Source: a virus | Direction: 5' to 3' (one strand) | DNA: 60,713 nucleotides | IMG/VR virus record: IMGVR_UViG_3300048905_000215 | Coordinates: 1-60,713 of that record | Shown here: piece after piece, positions 34,764 to 42,575 of the stretch | Layout of the letters: every line of letters begins with the position of its first letter | How positions within the stretch are numbered: the stretch's first letter is position 1 | Notes under the pieces: model-generated | What the model was told of the DNA's origin: nothing | What the model saw: the letters and a program-made list of their open reading frames with translations, nothing else | The model's database searches: none | Made by a program: the position numbers and the translations under genes

Positions 34764-34806
34764 GTCTAGTCCACACTTGACATGTTTGTCTAGAGTGGGC
34801 TAGACT
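34764..34806 (+). promoter_or_regulatory. hicAB promoter inside a palindromic operator
   Basis: TTGACA at 34777-34782 and TAGACT at 34801-34806 are spaced by 18 bases. The -10 box ends six bases before the hicA ATG, predicting a leaderless mRNA. The arms GTCTAGTCCACAC (34764-34776) and GAGTGGGCTAGAC (34793-34805) match as an inverted repeat at 11 of 13 positions. Another GTCTAG lies at 34788-34793. Autoregulation by the antitoxin is the likely use. Confidence 0.65.
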
Positions 34807-34812
34807 GATAGC

Positions 34813-35028
34813 ATGCCCAAGCGGACAGAGATCATCAAGAAGATCACCAAGGCAGCCACTGCCAACGGTATGACCTTCGCGTTTGACCGTCGTGGTGGCA
34901 ACCACGACATCTACAAGCTCGACGGCATGCCGATCCCGGTTGGCCGCCACCGTGACTTCGATCCCTCGTACGCGGTCATGGTCTACAAGGAGTGCGAGCC
35001 CAAGCTCGGGAAGGGGTGGTGGAAGTGA
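34813..35028 (+). CDS. hicA: HicA-like toxin, 71 aa
   Basis: HicA toxins are small double-stranded-RNA-binding-fold mRNA interferases. Size, the basic helical N-terminus (P-K-R-T-E-I-I-K-K-I), the central R-G-G-N-H-D-I-Y with the catalytic-type His 31, and the following P-V-G-R-H-R-D match the family. No ribosome site precedes the ATG, consistent with leaderless translation. It is coupled to hicB by a GTGA overlap. It is the only clear plus-strand operon in the middle of the genome. Confidence 0.8.
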   Translation: MPKRTEIIKKITKAATANGMTFAFDRRGGNHDIYKLDGMPIPVGRHRDFDPSYAVMVYKECEPKLGKGWWK

Positions 35029-35417
35029 TCACCTATACCGCTGTCGCTAGTCGCGGCGAACGTTGGTGGGTTGTGCGGGTGCTCGGCCTAGGCAATGACC
35101 CGGATGAGGGGTTGCCCACGCAGGCAAGGACTTTGGCCGAGGTGGAGCCGATGGCCCGTGACCTGGTGGCGCTATGGCTGGAAGCTGCGCCGGATTCGTT
35201 CGACATCACGGTTCAGGTCGAGTTGCCTGATTCGGTGAACGATCATCTGCGGCGGGCGAAGAAGTACGCCGACGAGGCCGCGCACGCGCAAGCCGAGGCC
35301 GCTTCTGAGCGTCGGCTCGCGGCGCGGGACCTGAAGGAGGCGGGACTCACGGTGCGAGACGTTGGCTTCGCGTTGGGGGTTTCGCACCAGCGTGCACAGC
35401 AGCTACTCGCGGGCTGA
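35025..35417 (+). CDS. hicB: HicB-like antitoxin with HTH, 130 aa (GTG start)
   Basis: Residues 1-55 fit the HicB partial RNase H fold (Y-T-A-V-A-S-R-G, then P-T-Q-A-R-T-L-A-E-V). Residues ~80-105 are an Ala-rich helix. The C-terminus, L-T-V-R-D-V-G-F-A-L-G-V-S, is a helix-turn-helix for DNA binding. It should neutralise HicA and repress the palindromic promoter. The GTG overlaps the hicA stop. Confidence 0.78.
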   Translation: MITYTAVASRGERWWVVRVLGLGNDPDEGLPTQARTLAEVEPMARDLVALWLEAAPDSFDITVQVELPDSVNDHLRRAKKYADEAAHAQAEAASERRLAARDLKEAGLTVRDVGFALGVSHQRAQQLLAG

Positions 35418-35427
35418 ATCGCACGTT

Positions 35428-35443
35428 TGCCCAGATGTGGGCA
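35428..35443 (+). terminator. Short hairpin after hicB
   Basis: TGCCCA and TGGGCA form a six-base stem with loop GATG, 11 bases after the hicB stop. It is short, so termination would be partial. It could also limit transcription arriving from the leftward early operon. Confidence 0.4.
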
Positions 35444-35487
35444 TAGCTCTGCTGGGCACAATGTACCGCATGCGTTGCGTGTGGCGT

Positions 35488-35892
35488 TTAGCCTGCGCGT
35501 TTGCGGCGGCGTGTCAGGTAGCCGAGGACTTCGCCGACGTTGTAACGGGGGCTGCCGTCGGGGGCGGTTTCGCTGCTGATTCGTCCACGGTAGTGCCAGT
35601 CTCTGACATCTCGGGCTGTGAAGGTGGTGAGGTGCGCGAGGTGCACGACGATGTCGGCTGCGGACATCCACGCGTCGATCTCGACGGGCTGCGGGGTGGG
35701 TACGGGCCAGTGCACGCCGTGGTCGTGCCAGAACCGGTCCACGTTCTGTAGGTCGGCGGCGGGGTCGTCGCTCCAGGATTGGGCGATGCGGTGCAGTGCG
35801 CTGCGGTATGAGTCCGCGACCAATCGGGTTTCGCCTTCCCGGGTGCCGTCCCAGCGGGCGCAGAGGCAGACGGTGTCGCCGCACAGCTTCAC
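35488..35892 (-). CDS. DNA-binding-like protein, possible C-terminal part of a split gene, 134 aa
   Basis: A GTG at 35892 overlaps the upstream stop (GTGA). Two Cys pairs occur near the N-terminus and the last ~45 residues look like a MerR-type helix-turn-helix (T-A-R-D-V-R-D-W-H-Y-R-G-R-I). Coding-like codon use continues upstream of the GTG to about 35939 in this frame, so the gene may be the 3' part of a longer ancestral gene joined to the one at 35889-36881. Confidence 0.6.
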   Translation of the reverse strand: MKLCGDTVCLCARWDGTREGETRLVADSYRSALHRIAQSWSDDPAADLQNVDRFWHDHGVHWPVPTPQPVEIDAWMSAADIVVHLAHLTTFTARDVRDWHYRGRISSETAPDGSPRYNVGEVLGYLTRRRKRAG

Positions 35893-36881
35893 GCTCGTCT
35901 CCTGCCACGCTGCCTCCGACGCATAGTGGCCGGCGCGGGTTGGCCAGCGCCGCGATGTCGGGGTGTGGCCGGCTGGCGACGGTTGGGCCCGTGATCGGAT
36001 CGCTCGAGCTGGGCAGTGAGCGCGGTGAAGTCGTAGCCCGGTCGGTCGGGCAGCGGGTATGCGGGCGCGGTGAGTTCTCGCCAGTGGTTCCGCACGGCAA
36101 CCTCGATCGGCGAGAGGAACCGGAAGTATGGCCTCGGAAACTGTCGCTCGGTGGGGATGCGGAGAAGCTCGTAGTGCCACAGTTTGGGGCCGAGATCGAC
36201 GGTGACCGGCGGGGTGCAGTGCTCGCGCCACCATGGATGGTTCTCGACTCCTGGGACTGTGACATGGTTGTGTCCGAACCACGCTGAAAAGTCCAGGTTG
36301 AGTGTCGGATCCGGCCAAGACTGTATCGCTTCGAGCCACCTGATTTCGCGGCGCCGCCACTCTTGCGCGAAGCGTGCGAACACTTCGGCGCACTCGTCCA
36401 TCACAACGCCGAACTCGATCATCCGCCGCGTGGTGCTTCGATACGACTGATGATTTCTACCTTCGGGGACTGTTGGTGGTACTCCGATTTCGGATCCCGG
36501 GCAGAGGATTTCGGTGTCGTCGTCGGTGTAGCTGTAGTCGTGGTCGTACTGGCCGCGGGCGTACATGCGGGCGATGCGTTCGGTGACGGGTAGGCCGTGC
36601 CAGTGGCGTCCGCAGCGGGTGCAGCGGTCGTAGTCGCCTTGGAGGTAGGCGATTTCGAACTCGCCGACGGTGCCGAGGTAGTTTCCGTCGTCGTCGGAGT
36701 TTGCGTTTTCGCCGTGCACAGGGCAGGACCACATTGATGCTTCGGTCATGGCGCATGTGCAGTCGTCGTCGGAGGTGCACGATGGGCTGTCGCAGTGGTC
36801 GCCGTTGAGGCAGATCGGGCAGACGCACGGGCACTGGAGGCCAGCGACCGCGTGGTCGATTCGGTCGATGATGTCGGGCAT
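35889..36881 (-). CDS. Cysteine-rich zinc-binding protein, probably frameshifted, 330 aa
   Basis: The N-terminal ~120 residues contain many Cys and His (C-P-C-V-C-P-I-C, C-T-R-C), suggesting two or more zinc sites. The middle is Trp-rich and of unknown fold. The last ~40 residues become Arg/Pro-rich with poor codon bias, while a different frame shows good coding bias over 36001-35940. The end is thus probably not the ancestral one. The ATG at 36881 overlaps the upstream stop. Confidence 0.6.
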   Translation of the reverse strand: MPDIIDRIDHAVAGLQCPCVCPICLNGDHCDSPSCTSDDDCTCAMTEASMWSCPVHGENANSDDDGNYLGTVGEFEIAYLQGDYDRCTRCGRHWHGLPVTERIARMYARGQYDHDYSYTDDDTEILCPGSEIGVPPTVPEGRNHQSYRSTTRRMIEFGVVMDECAEVFARFAQEWRRREIRWLEAIQSWPDPTLNLDFSAWFGHNHVTVPGVENHPWWREHCTPPVTVDLGPKLWHYELLRIPTERQFPRPYFRFLSPIEVAVRNHWRELTAPAYPLPDRPGYDFTALTAQLERSDHGPNRRQPATPRHRGAGQPAPATMRRRQRGRRRA

Positions 36882-37090
36882 CAGTCGCAATCTCCTGCAT
36901 GGATGAGATGGCAGTCGGTGCAGTGTCGTTCGGTTCGGCTGGGTGGGTCGAACATGGTGGCTTGGCCGCGTTCGACGTTGCCGCATTCAACGTGTCGGTG
37001 GCCTTCACCGGGGACGGCTTCGATGTCGTCGCCGACGTGGATTCGGCCGCCGCAGGACCCGACACAAGGTCCGGGGTACCGGGCCTTCAT
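36881..37090 (-). CDS. PARP-type zinc-finger-like protein, 69 aa
   Basis: P-C-V-G-S-C-G-G-R-I-H-V-G-D-D-I followed by H-V-E-C resembles the small PARP-like zinc fingers often encoded by actinophages. A second Cys/His group (H-C-T-D-C-H) lies at the C-terminus. The ATG at 37090 overlaps the upstream stop (ATGA). Likely a DNA or protein contact module. Confidence 0.6.
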   Translation of the reverse strand: MKARYPGPCVGSCGGRIHVGDDIEAVPGEGHRHVECGNVERGQATMFDPPSRTERHCTDCHLIHAGDCD

Positions 37091-37533
37091 GGCAGCCTCG
37101 CGATGATGAATACGCTGTCGCACTCGACGATGCCAGCGCGGGATGGGTGGGGGTCGTGGACGGGTTCGCCTGTCTCGTTGTCGCCGACGATGGCGTGAGG
37201 GAACGGTCCACGTGGGGATGGTCCGGACAGGATGATGAGCGGGTAGGCGGACTGTTCGATGCGGTTAGCTGCGGGTGCTGCAGTGCCGGTGTCGAAGTAG
37301 TAGAACGTGAGGCCGCGCTCGGCGAGCCATTCGCGGGTGAGTGTGGCCCATAGTGGTTGGCCGTCGTCGTCGCGGACGTCGTTCCCGTCGGGTCCGGTGC
37401 CGAGTTTGACGAAGTGCGGCACCTCGTCGCGAGGCAGGCCCATAATGGTGGCGACGCAGGCGCGGAAGCAGTCGCCGACCACGCCGCCGGGGGCGTCGTG
37501 CATGAACTCCTGGTCTACGAGAACGGCGCTCAT
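37087..37533 (-). CDS. C39-like cysteine peptidase-like protein, 148 aa
   Basis: G-D-C-F-R-A-C-V-A places a nucleophile-like Cys at 22. P-H-A-I-V supplies His 113 and V-H-D-P-H-P supplies Asp 127, in the order Cys-His-Asp of papain-like C39 peptidases. No signal peptide is seen, so it acts inside the cell. The family occurs in phages without a known target. Confidence 0.6.
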   Translation of the reverse strand: MSAVLVDQEFMHDAPGGVVGDCFRACVATIMGLPRDEVPHFVKLGTGPDGNDVRDDDGQPLWATLTREWLAERGLTFYYFDTGTAAPAANRIEQSAYPLIILSGPSPRGPFPHAIVGDNETGEPVHDPHPSRAGIVECDSVFIIARLP

Positions 37534-37730
37534 AGCATTGCCCGCAATCCGGCGATGATCAGGTTGATGCCGATGCGTAGTGCTTCGCCGCGCTTGAGCA
37601 GGATCGTTTTCTCTTCGCCGCCGCCGGTTAGTCGGCTAGCGAAGAGGATTCGGTCGTCGCCGCTGTGGTGCTCGACGTCGACGTCGTCGCCGCTGAGGCA
37701 TTCGACGGTTGCGCGGATGCGGGATCTCAT
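37530..37730 (-). CDS. Hypothetical protein, 66 aa
   Basis: A small beta-then-helix protein (R-S-R-I-R-A-T-V-E, then G-E-E-K-T-I-L-L-K-R-G). The ATG at 37730 lies within the coupled early operon. The long in-frame extension is antisense-like. Unknown function. Confidence 0.55.
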   Translation of the reverse strand: MRSRIRATVECLSGDDVDVEHHSGDDRILFASRLTGGGEEKTILLKRGEALRIGINLIIAGLRAML

Positions 37731-38956
37731 CGCTTGCCCTTGCCTTTCTTCCGGTCGGGTGTGGTTTGGCGTTTGTCGGGTGGCTGGTGACCGTCGCCGG
37801 CGTTGAGGATGATGTCGATGCCGTCGAGGACGAATTGTCCGGAACCTGGTTCGTCTAGGCGTGGGTCGTTGCGGATGGCGTTGGCTCCGCGTTGGAGGGT
37901 GTCGAGTCGCCAATATGCTTCTGCGAGTAGCCATCTGAGCATTTCTATCTCCTTGTCTCCTGCGATCTGGGTTTTCAGCCAGTCGTATTCGCGTTCGGTC
38001 CATTGGGTGCCGCAGGTTGTGCAGTCGACCCAGTCGCTTCCGTCGTTTCGTCCCAATGTCAGTGCGCCGCAGTAGTATCCGTGTTTGTCGACGGCTGGGC
38101 AGGGCATTGTGTAGTGCAGTCGGAGGCGGGTGTGGCCGAGGTGGGCGCGGGCTTGGTGGTGGATGTCGCGGATCTGTTGTGCGATGTCGAGTCCGGTGTA
38201 GACGGCGGATCCGCGGGCTTGTCCCCAGCGGTGGTCTGTTGACCAGCCGTTGCAGTCGTCGCATGCTCCTGCCTTGCGGAGCGCGTCGGTGAGTTCGTCT
38301 TTGGCTTTGTCGCGGTCGTGTGGGGGTGCGATCGATAGCCATGCTTCGGCCGAGGTGATCAGGGTGTCGTGTTGGGCGCAGCGTTGTGGTCTCTCCCATA
38401 CGAAGTGTGATTCGGCTGGAGCTTCGGCGAGGACGTCGATGTTGGGTTCGATGAGGCGGCTGTTCGCGATGAGCGCAGAGATGGGGGCAGGGCGGCTGTC
38501 GTCGTGGGTGCGCAGGGCTACGGTGCCGACGCTGGCGGGGCGCTTGCCGGGTGTGATGCCCAGCTTCTCGGCGACCTCGGGTTTGATGTCGATGTCGGGC
38601 AGTCGCACGCGTCCAGTGGGTTGCTCAGTTTTCAGTTGGTCGGATACGACGGCGGCTGCGCGGTCGGCGATTTCGCAGATGGCCGACATGATGGCTTCAG
38701 CGCCAGCGTTGATCGGGATCGCAGGCGTGGGTGTGGATTTCACGAACTCTGTTGTGTCGCTCCTGCGCTCGCCGAGGCTCTCGGCGAGCATTCGGTAGTC
38801 GCTCGGGAGTTGTCGCGCGCAGTCGGCGATGTGTTTGGTGCAGGCGTCGCAGAGAGCGTGGGCTTCGATAGTGCGGGCGCCGTGGCGTTTCCCATCGATC
38901 TTCTCGGCTTGGCGGCAGGCTGGACCTGCGAGGCAACGGTGGAGCTCGGTGCTCAA
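37727..38956 (-). CDS. Large zinc-finger protein, ~409 aa (probable TTG start)
   Basis: Several Cys pairs are visible: C-L-A-G-P-A-C near the N-terminus, C-D-A-C, C-D-D-C, and C-P-A-V ... C-G-A-L ... C-T-T-C-G in the C-terminal half. The start is placed at TTG 38956, overlapping the upstream stop; an in-frame GTG/ATG further up (to 39019) would overlap that gene. The last ~40 residues are Lys/Arg-rich. It may be a multi-domain DNA or RNA binder. Confidence 0.55.
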   Translation of the reverse strand: MSTELHRCLAGPACRQAEKIDGKRHGARTIEAHALCDACTKHIADCARQLPSDYRMLAESLGERRSDTTEFVKSTPTPAIPINAGAEAIMSAICEIADRAAAVVSDQLKTEQPTGRVRLPDIDIKPEVAEKLGITPGKRPASVGTVALRTHDDSRPAPISALIANSRLIEPNIDVLAEAPAESHFVWERPQRCAQHDTLITSAEAWLSIAPPHDRDKAKDELTDALRKAGACDDCNGWSTDHRWGQARGSAVYTGLDIAQQIRDIHHQARAHLGHTRLRLHYTMPCPAVDKHGYYCGALTLGRNDGSDWVDCTTCGTQWTEREYDWLKTQIAGDKEIEMLRWLLAEAYWRLDTLQRGANAIRNDPRLDEPGSGQFVLDGIDIILNAGDGHQPPDKRQTTPDRKKGKGKR

Positions 38957-39321
38957 AATCGGATCACTTTCTGCAGGATGTCGGATGCCTGCTTCAGCGG
39001 CATATGGCATGTGGCGCAAAACATTCGGACCTCGGCGTTGAACATGGTGGCCATCAGCGGCGGTTGGCTGTTGAGCAGCTCGACGGCGAGGCCGATGAAG
39101 AAGTCGAGGTGTTCCTGGCAGACGTTGCCTTCCATGTTTCCGCGTGCGTTGGCTTCCTCGCCTTTGCAGTCACCGACCTTGTGGAATTCGATGAACGCGA
39201 CGGCTGGCTCGTCGCACTTATCGTCTTTGGCCTTGCTGTAGACGTGGCAGGTCGGAGCGAAGTCGAGGTCTTCGATGCTCTGGTCGTTGACCTTTGGCGT
39301 GGTGATGGTGGCGGCGGTCAT
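38953..39321 (-). CDS. Hypothetical Cys/His protein, 122 aa
   Basis: The ATG at 39321 follows GAGGAGGAACTG, a strong ribosome site. The sequence has a Cys/His pattern (T-C-H-V-Y, C-D-E-P, C-K-G-E, C-Q-E-H) and a C-terminal C-A-T-C-H, consistent with metal binding. Unknown family. Confidence 0.58.
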   Translation of the reverse strand: MTAATITTPKVNDQSIEDLDFAPTCHVYSKAKDDKCDEPAVAFIEFHKVGDCKGEEANARGNMEGNVCQEHLDFFIGLAVELLNSQPPLMATMFNAEVRMFCATCHMPLKQASDILQKVIRF

Positions 39322-39629
39322 CAGTTCCTCCTCGGGTCGAAGTCGGGGTTCCAGTTCGTGGTGGCTTGCTCGATGAGCCGTTCGTATTCGGCGAGGTACT
39401 GCGGGTCGATGCAGGGCGATCCCAGTCCGGATCGATCGCGGAGTTCGGTGTCGAAGATCAACGTGGCGAGGCTGCCGCCGGGTGGTGTCCAGAGCTCGTC
39501 GGGCCAGTCGTCGGAGTGGCCGTCGGGCAGCGGCTCGTCGTGCAGCGGGCGTTGGGCGTCGAGCACCTCGAGGACGCGTTCGGCGGCGTAGATCGTGATG
39601 TCGCATGCGGCGCGGATCCAGTCACGCAT
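39321..39629 (-). CDS. Hypothetical protein, 102 aa
   Basis: An N-terminal helix is followed by a Pro/Asp-rich linker and a helical end. It is coupled at both ends to its neighbours by short overlaps. No motif is recognised. Confidence 0.55.
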   Translation of the reverse strand: MRDWIRAACDITIYAAERVLEVLDAQRPLHDEPLPDGHSDDWPDELWTPPGGSLATLIFDTELRDRSGLGSPCIDPQYLAEYERLIEQATTNWNPDFDPRRN

Positions 39630-39972
39630 CGAAGTACTCCGCTTCGTCGGCAGCGCCGGCGATGAGCGCGATCACTGCGCGGTGCATCAGCGGGGCGATG
39701 TGGCGGTCGAAGGTGCCGTCGTCGGGCAGGCCGAGGATCCCGAGGATGGTGGCCCAGGCGGCGCCTGCTGCCTCGATGCGTGCGACGAGGTCGGCGTGCA
39801 GATCGGATGTCCACGTGATGGTTACCGGTTCGGGGATCGCCCAGAGGGCGCCGGGGCCAGCAGCCAGCGCTTCGTCCCAGTCGACGTCGTCAGCGATGGG
39901 CGGGGCGAAAACGCCGAGCCCGTACGGGTGTGGGGCGGCGTCGGACTCAGGCCGCGATTCCGACCCGCTCAT
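39622..39972 (-). CDS. Hypothetical protein, 116 aa
   Basis: The N-terminal third is acidic and probably disordered; the rest is helical and Ala-rich. It lies in the early operon between a zinc-ribbon gene and the 102-aa gene. No motif is recognised. Confidence 0.55.
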   Translation of the reverse strand: MSGSESRPESDAAPHPYGLGVFAPPIADDVDWDEALAAGPGALWAIPEPVTITWTSDLHADLVARIEAAGAAWATILGILGLPDDGTFDRHIAPLMHRAVIALIAGAADEAEYFDA

Positions 39973-40115
39973 CGCGGCGCTCCCGCCTCAGCGGACGCTT
40001 CTCGGTGGGAGAACCGCCAAACTCCATTGACACGGGTCCAGACTTGGCCGCACTGCTCGCAGGTCCACCACTGACGGCGTGCGGGTGCGTTCACCGGCAC
40101 CTCGCAGATGTGCAT
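39969..40115 (-). CDS. Zinc-ribbon protein, 48 aa
   Basis: W-T-C-E-Q-C-G-Q-V-W is a zinc-ribbon knuckle of the kind found in phage small proteins. The ATG at 40115 shares a base with the upstream TAA. Small zinc ribbons recur throughout this operon. Confidence 0.55.
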   Translation of the reverse strand: MHICEVPVNAPARRQWWTCEQCGQVWTRVNGVWRFSHREASAEAGAPR

Positions 40116-40474
40116 TACCGGCCTCCCTTGCCGAGTGCGGCCCGTACAAGCGCCATGCCGCGCTGGTAGGTGGGGCGGCGGTCGATGTGGTCGCAGATGA
40201 TGGCTCCGCGGTAGCCGTCGGTGTCGCACAGCGAGCAGTTGGCGATGCGGATCCCGTTGCGGTGTGTCTCTGCGCGGGCGGTGGTGTTCTGTCGGTGCGC
40301 GCGGGCCGCGGCGGACTGCGTTGGCGTGAGAGGTGCGTGCACGTCGCGGGTCTCGGCGAGGCGCTGGCGTTGGAGCCTGGCGCGTTCCACCGCGGCAGCG
40401 TTCTCGCGGGCTTGGCGGCGGGAGTCGAGGTCGACGATGGGTTCGGTGTCGTCGGCGCCGTACCGGTCAGGCAT
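40115..40474 (-). CDS. Hypothetical HNH-like or zinc-knuckle protein, 119 aa
   Basis: The N-terminal 75 residues are charged and helical. The C-terminal part has C-S-L-C-D-T-D-G followed by I-I-C-D-H-I-D, which looks like a zinc-bound element and loosely resembles a zinc-ribbon. It follows the replication-associated gene. Function unknown. Confidence 0.55.
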   Translation of the reverse strand: MPDRYGADDTEPIVDLDSRRQARENAAAVERARLQRQRLAETRDVHAPLTPTQSAAARAHRQNTTARAETHRNGIRIANCSLCDTDGYRGAIICDHIDRRPTYQRGMALVRAALGKGGR

Positions 40475-40892
40475 GGTCGATCGCCTTGCGGTCGGCGAGC
40501 GATGCGACGAGGTCGCGGATCTTGGGTCGATCGAGTGCTGGGGCAGATTCCCGGGCGCGGCGCAACGCGGCCAGCTCGGCGGCATCGGTGCCCTTCGACT
40601 CGCACAGCGCCTCGTACTCAGGTGTAGGCCCGGTTTCGCTGTCGCGGGCCTGTCGGATTCCGCGGGCGAACGCGATGATCTCGGCCGGCTCGGGTGCGTC
40701 GGCGTGTGTCGCGGCGCGCTTCTTGACGGCGGCGAGCAGGTCCGGAAGGGCGAGTCTGTGAGCGTTGAACAGTTCGGCCCACGTTGCTGCGGTGGCGCGT
40801 GCGACGTCCTTGTCGTCGAGTCGGGGGCCGGTGCGGCGATGGCATGCGGTGACGACGGTCATCACTTCAAGGGCGTCGGCAACGGTTATCAC
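40467..40892 (-). CDS. Putative replication-associated protein, 141 aa
   Basis: Helical throughout, with no Walker motif or catalytic signature. It is coupled to the replication-initiation candidate upstream and resembles small loader or replisome-helper proteins in size and place, which is inference only. Confidence 0.5.
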   Translation of the reverse strand: MITVADALEVMTVVTACHRRTGPRLDDKDVARATAATWAELFNAHRLALPDLLAAVKKRAATHADAPEPAEIIAFARGIRQARDSETGPTPEYEALCESKGTDAAELAALRRARESAPALDRPKIRDLVASLADRKAIDHA

Positions 40893-41866
40893 GGGAGTTC
40901 CTTTCTGGCGGTGGCGGTTTCAGCGAGTTCGAGGGCGCGTTCTTCGGCGGCGAATTCGGCCCACGCTCGGGTTTTGTCGATGGCTGTTCCGCGGGTACCG
41001 GCGGCGTGATCGCGGATTACGTCGGCGCACAGATGCGGGAGCAGGCCGGGGCCAGCGCCCGGAGTGGTCACCCATCGGCGAAGCGTCTCGGCGACTATTT
41101 CGGACGGTATGCCGTCGCGGACGATGAGCTGAGACGCCGCGAGTCGAAGCGAGGTCTTCACTGCCGCTGGGATGTTGCTCGGGATCAGCGTCGCGACGAG
41201 CCGAGAGGCAGACGGTTCGACGGGGTTTGATCGTCCGCGCTCTTGCCCTCGCTCGTCAGACGACTCACGTAACGGTGCGTGAGTACTGGACCCCTGTATT
41301 AAGTCTCTGTCTCTAGTCTCAGACTCAGACTGTCCGGACGTCCGACGGACGTCCTCCGGACGTTTCTCCGTTTCCGCTGGTTGAGACCTTTCATCGGCGA
41401 TTACTATCGGATTGCTAAACGGCTCTTGTGCGGTTGCAGTTGGATAGTGATCCGGTAGTACTTCGGTAGTACCTTGATTGCGATTTGCCTTCTTGGCCGC
41501 GCGGGCGATCCGTTTCCGCTCAGCTTCGGCCTCGCGATAAGCCGTCACTTCGGCTCGAGAGCGCTGCCATTTGTCCCACTTTGTGAACTGGATACCGCCC
41601 GCGGGTGCCTCGATCCAGAGCGGGTCGGGTTCGCCACCCTGGCCCAGCGTGTTCATGAGCGCGCGCCGGATTGCTGGCCCGCAGCCCAGATCCTTCAACG
41701 TCTCAGCGTCCACGTAGCCGTCGGACAGTCGGGTTGCGGAGTAGTTCCCGGCCAGCGCCCACACTCCGATCGCAGCAGCGCGGATCCGCCGCGGAATCGA
41801 CCGCACCTCGGGTCCGTCATAGAAGCCCAGCGGAATCGTGAAACCAGGCATCATCCGCTCAGTCAT
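40889..41866 (-). CDS. Putative replication initiation protein, 325 aa
   Basis: The N-terminal ~120 residues form a winged-helix-like domain (R-R-I-R-A-A-A-I-G-V-W-A-L then W-I-E-A-P-A-G-G-I-Q-F). A long charged low-complexity linker and a C-terminal helical domain follow. This is the layout of actinophage replisome-organiser proteins that bind the origin. No helicase or primase motif is present anywhere nearby. The charged linker region could also hold the origin. Confidence 0.6.
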   Translation of the reverse strand: MTERMMPGFTIPLGFYDGPEVRSIPRRIRAAAIGVWALAGNYSATRLSDGYVDAETLKDLGCGPAIRRALMNTLGQGGEPDPLWIEAPAGGIQFTKWDKWQRSRAEVTAYREAEAERKRIARAAKKANRNQGTTEVLPDHYPTATAQEPFSNPIVIADERSQPAETEKRPEDVRRTSGQSESETRDRDLIQGSSTHAPLRESSDERGQERGRSNPVEPSASRLVATLIPSNIPAAVKTSLRLAASQLIVRDGIPSEIVAETLRRWVTTPGAGPGLLPHLCADVIRDHAAGTRGTAIDKTRAWAEFAAEERALELAETATARKELP

Positions 41867-42291
41867 CAGGCCTGCATCCCCCTGTCGACATAGCCGTCGT
41901 GGCAGTCGTTGCATCGCGGGCGGCCCGCGCTGTGGGGCTTGGCTTGGCAGTCGACGCAGATCCCTTGGAGGTAGGCGTCTGCGCGGCTGATTTTCTCGAC
42001 ACGGTTGGCCGCGTCGCGGTCAGCGATCTTGCGCCTCATCAGGTCTCGGGACTCTTGGCTCATGTAGCCGATGGGCACGGCGCCGAGCCTGATCGCCATT
42101 GCGCGGACGTTGTCGGTCACGTCGTAGTGGGACAGCACGGTGCCAGGTTTCTGTGCCCACGATCGCTTCAGGCCGAGCTTCTCGGCGAACGCGTGGAGCT
42201 CCTCGTCGGAGTCGGCTTGCAGGTGCGACCATCTGGCGGTGATGCGGCCCACCTTCGCCTGCATCCGCATGTCGTCGACGTAGACGGTCAT
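41866..42291 (-). CDS. DUF4031 family protein, 141 aa
   Basis: It begins T-V-Y-V-D-D-M and contains R-W-S-H-L-Q-A-D-S and H-Y-D-V-T, which I recognise as the DUF4031 pattern common in actinophages. A C-terminal C-V-D-C ... C-N-D-C zinc ribbon is added. The acidic N-terminal Asp pair and His residues suggest a metal-dependent enzyme, but no activity is established. Confidence 0.72.
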   Translation of the reverse strand: MTVYVDDMRMQAKVGRITARWSHLQADSDEELHAFAEKLGLKRSWAQKPGTVLSHYDVTDNVRAMAIRLGAVPIGYMSQESRDLMRRKIADRDAANRVEKISRADAYLQGICVDCQAKPHSAGRPRCNDCHDGYVDRGMQA

Positions 42292-42575
42292 CGGCAGACC
42301 TTCGGTCGCCACGGGTCGTACAGAGGTTCCGTGCGTCGTGCGACCGTCCAGGCCGCGGACTCCTGGTCAATGTGGAGCAGCCACCACGGGTCGCTGATGA
42401 CTTGCAGGGGAAGGCTCGTGAGTGCCCAGACCACGATGCCGATGTCCTGGACGCGCACAGCGCGGCAGGTTTCGGCCCAGAGCGGCGTCGCGGGGCAGGC
42501 CCACCACGATTCGTCGTGGTACTCGTTGCCGCACGCGGCGCATTGCTGTCGTTCCTCGATCGCGTTGTCAGGCAT
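42288..42575 (-). CDS. Zinc-ribbon protein, 95 aa
   Basis: C-A-A-C-G-N-E-Y-H near the N-terminus and further Cys (W-A-C-P, T-C-R) suggest a zinc site. The rest is Trp-rich and beta-like. The ATG at 42575 overlaps the DUF1643 stop by eight bases. Function unknown. Confidence 0.55.
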   Translation of the reverse strand: MPDNAIEERQQCAACGNEYHDESWWACPATPLWAETCRAVRVQDIGIVVWALTSLPLQVISDPWWLLHIDQESAAWTVARRTEPLYDPWRPKVCR

